A stretch of 64,000 nt of DNA from Porphyromonas loveana (GTDB lineage Bacteria; Bacteroidota; Bacteroidia; Bacteroidales; Porphyromonadaceae). The stretch lies in the NCBI RefSeq assembly GCF_003096695.1, contig NZ_QEKY01000001.1, positions 124,001-188,000 of the forward strand. The letters run 5' to 3'. Every line of letters starts with the position of its first letter. The first letter of the stretch is position 1. The notes beneath the pieces were generated by a model. It worked only from the letters and a program-made list of their open reading frames with translations, did not search any database and was not told the DNA's origin. The position numbers and the translations under genes are program-made. Shown here one piece after another: positions 62,124 through 64,000 of this stretch.

Positions 62124-63275
62124 ATGTCCACTCCCATTCCCGAACTCGGCCAACTACAACCACTCTTCTTCAGCCCGATGGGCGATCCCATCTATCATTA
62201 CGGTGAGAGTATGATCGTGCGTTTTGTCGGTCACCGCGGCGTAGTCAGTACGTCTAATCTTAACGGAGGTTACCGAGAGGATTTACAATACGCTTTCAAT
62301 AATAGTTGCGGGCGGCATCCTGATGTAGTAGCTAAGCGCTCAACGGGCATGAGAGGCAAGACAATGACCGAGCATTATGCCGCCTTGGCAGAAGACTTGG
62401 GGCTTCCGCTCGCTGTTACGACGGGCATGGGGACAGCAGCTCTTATCGAGAATACAGCCATCTCTACACGCGAATATCATGGCGTCACGGTCATGGCTGT
62501 AACGACTGCGGGCATTGACGTCAACGGAGGACGGGCCGGAGAGCCGGCTGCCTACGACGAATTTACGCAGACCGACCTCATCAAACCCGGTACAATCAAC
62601 GTCTTTCTCTTCATTGATGCTCTCTTGGATGCAGGAGCCTTGACGCGCGCCATCGTTACTGCAACCGAAGCTAAAACAGCAGCCCTGCAAGAACTTATGG
62701 CCAATAGCCGATACTCCGAAGATTTGGCTACCGGCTCTGGTACCGATTCCATGATAGCCGTTTGCAACAGAGCGTCCGAAACGGTGCTGTACAATAGTGG
62801 CAAGCATGTGTTGATGGGCGAGATGATAGGGCAGACAGTGAAGGAGTCGGTCAAAGAAGCCCTTGCTAAGCAGACTGCTATGACGCCTTTGCGGCAAGCA
62901 TCGATCGAATGGCAGACGAAGCGCTACGAGATAACGAAGGAGGCGATAATCGCTCGTTGTCTCGAATTGTATCCGTCCCTGCAGAAAGAGGCATTGGAAG
63001 AAAAAATGATACAGATGGATCGAGACCAAAATCTCCTCGCTACAGTGGCTGCCATCGCTCATCTATGCGACCAAAATCGCTGGGGCATTCTCTCCGATGC
63101 AAGCATGAGCCACACAGCAGGCAGTATGCTCGACTCCCTTTTTGCAGAGAATAAGATCACAGATATAAAAAGGATGGACTATACATCTGTCGCAGATGAG
63201 CCGATCTATCGTACTGTCCTTTCCCAAACGATCCTGACTCTCGCCGGGATACTCAAACAGAGAATCACTACCTAA
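62124..63275 (+). CDS. cbiZ: Adenosylcobinamide amidohydrolase CbiZ-like, with C-terminal extension
   Basis: This 383-residue protein has a CbiZ domain in about the first 225 residues: VSTSNLNGGYREDLQYAFNN, MGTAALIENTAIS, TAGIDVNGGRAGEPAAYDE, and KTAALQELMANSRYSEDLATGSGTD in two parts. CbiZ removes the aminopropanol side chain of (pseudo)cobinamides to give cobyric acid, so that imported foreign corrinoids can be rebuilt. The remaining 155 residues are helical and not recognised. The position after btuFCD under the riboswitch supports the salvage role. It is 22 nt from btuD and 27 nt from the receptor gene. Confidence 0.88.
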   Translation: MSTPIPELGQLQPLFFSPMGDPIYHYGESMIVRFVGHRGVVSTSNLNGGYREDLQYAFNNSCGRHPDVVAKRSTGMRGKTMTEHYAALAEDLGLPLAVTTGMGTAALIENTAISTREYHGVTVMAVTTAGIDVNGGRAGEPAAYDEFTQTDLIKPGTINVFLFIDALLDAGALTRAIVTATEAKTAALQELMANSRYSEDLATGSGTDSMIAVCNRASETVLYNSGKHVLMGEMIGQTVKESVKEALAKQTAMTPLRQASIEWQTKRYEITKEAIIARCLELYPSLQKEALEEKMIQMDRDQNLLATVAAIAHLCDQNRWGILSDASMSHTAGSMLDSLFAENKITDIKRMDYTSVADEPIYRTVLSQTILTLAGILKQRITT

Positions 63276-63302
63276 AGTAATAGTTTCAATAAATAACCCG
63301 TT

Positions 63303-64000
63303 ATGAAAAAAATTTTCTTCGCGCTATTGTCTCTGGGCATATCAGCGCAGGCTTTTGCCAAAACCGACAATGAACAAGTTGACTCTTTGCGGTCGCAAAA
63401 TCTGGAGCCCGTCACGGTTTACTCCACGCGTACTTCCGTCCCCTTGAAGCTCGTGCCGGCCAAGCTGGAAGTTATTCCGGCACGCAATATCGAGCAGTCC
63501 GGATTTACGAACATGACTGATCTGCTCAAGAGTCAAAGTTCCCTTGATGTGACCCAGTACCCGGGCTTTAATTCCAATATTGGTATCCGCGGTTTCAAGC
63601 CTTCGGGCAAGTATGTAAACGTGTTGGTGAACGGTATCCCTGCCGGTACAGACAACATCTCTACGCTCAGTGTTCAGGACATCGAGCAGATCGAGATCCT
63701 CAAAGGTCCCTTTTCCTCTATTTATGGTACAAATGCCATGGGCGGTATCATCAATGTTATCACCAAGAAGTCCAAGGACAAAGTGCGAGGCAACGTTTCG
63801 CTCGGCGGTGGTAGCTACGAGACCGTTGTGGGAGCCTTCAATATGGGTGGTCGCTTCGAGGATATCTTTTCCTTCGATCTGAGTGTGGGGTTGGACAAGC
63901 AGAACAGGGCCTACAAGACGGGTACAAAAAACTTCCTCTCCCTCAGTCCTCTTGAAGAACTTATCGTTGATCCTAAGACACAGGGACAAAAGATGGAGAA
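63303..64000 (+). CDS. TonB-dependent outer-membrane receptor (BtuB/Tlr-like), truncated by window end
   Basis: The first 232 codons are visible: a signal peptide (MKKIFFALLSLGISAQAFAK), a short TonB-box region (LEPVTVYSTRTS), the plug domain with MTDLLKSQSSLDV, IGIRGFKPSGKYVNVLVNG, IEQIEILKGPFSSIYGTNAM and GGIINVITKK, and the first barrel strands (GNVSLGGGSYETVVGAF). The expected substrate is a corrinoid, from the riboswitch-controlled operon. The receptor resembles P. gingivalis Tlr, described in connection with haem, as far as I recall. The gene continues beyond 64000. Confidence 0.9.
   Translation, partial: MKKIFFALLSLGISAQAFAKTDNEQVDSLRSQNLEPVTVYSTRTSVPLKLVPAKLEVIPARNIEQSGFTNMTDLLKSQSSLDVTQYPGFNSNIGIRGFKPSGKYVNVLVNGIPAGTDNISTLSVQDIEQIEILKGPFSSIYGTNAMGGIINVITKKSKDKVRGNVSLGGGSYETVVGAFNMGGRFEDIFSFDLSVGLDKQNRAYKTGTKNFLSLSPLEELIVDPKTQGQKME

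Overview
The window looks like a chromosomal stretch of a Bacteroidales bacterium, most probably Porphyromonas (P. gingivalis or a near relative such as P. gulae). The reasons are a porQ gene of the type IX secretion system next to cmk and ispH, Bacteroidota-type promoters (TTG, about 19-20 nt, TAnnTTTG) upstream of many units, weak or absent Shine-Dalgarno sequences, a corrinoid/haem-type TonB receptor locus that resembles P. gingivalis tlr as I remember it, and overall gene content. The species call is from recognition of proteins, not from a search.

Layout. 1-693: end of a ComM/YifB ATPase and a small unknown gene. 1326-6249: cysteine desulfurase, DUF3343 protein and selenophosphate synthetase (a selenium cluster), then a secreted S9 oligopeptidase. 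6354-10270: class I aldolase (minus) facing parE-coaD. 10352-16272: an outer-membrane protein (minus), an S41 protease, a beta-helix lipoprotein, ung and a phosphatase/nuclease-fold protein. 16256-19673 (minus): porQ-cmk-ispH and a secreted NlpC/P60 hydrolase. 20266-26552: lon, a duplicated DUF1599 protein, a DoxX/thioredoxin-like membrane protein, tpiA, a SPOR protein and folE. 26652-27524 (minus): HIT protein and greA. 28231-41005: ppk, alpha-L-fucosidase, two identical tRNA-Val genes, DUF3078 outer-membrane protein, a CPA2-type antiporter overlapping glgB, and polA. 41127-53628: a relatively AT-rich outer-membrane protein (minus), a block of 41/42-bp tandem repeats, a DUF6261-like protein, two PH-domain membrane proteins, a TPR protein with a plugless outer-membrane barrel, a HAD-thioesterase fusion, a VanX-like dipeptidase, and luxS-mtn (minus). 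54098-58398: nrfHA with the cytochrome c maturation genes resB and ccsA. 58432-64000: a promoter, a cobalamin riboswitch, and btuFCD-cbiZ followed by a TonB receptor cut off by the window end.

Functional themes are protein catabolism (S9, S41, NlpC and VanX-like peptidases), dissimilatory nitrite ammonification with its own haem-lyase genes, corrinoid capture and remodelling under a riboswitch, AI-2/SAM-cycle salvage, polyphosphate and glycogen metabolism, and outer-membrane export.

The most unusual non-coding feature is a family of five short dispersed repeats (A-E, about 130-160 bp) rich in GGCGCC and TTTTGGCGC motifs arranged as inverted repeats. Four lie in regions between divergently transcribed genes and the fifth lies upstream of the selenium cluster. 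A sixth divergent region carries the 41/42-bp tandem repeat instead. No CRISPR array, complete IS element, rRNA gene or obvious frameshifted gene was seen.
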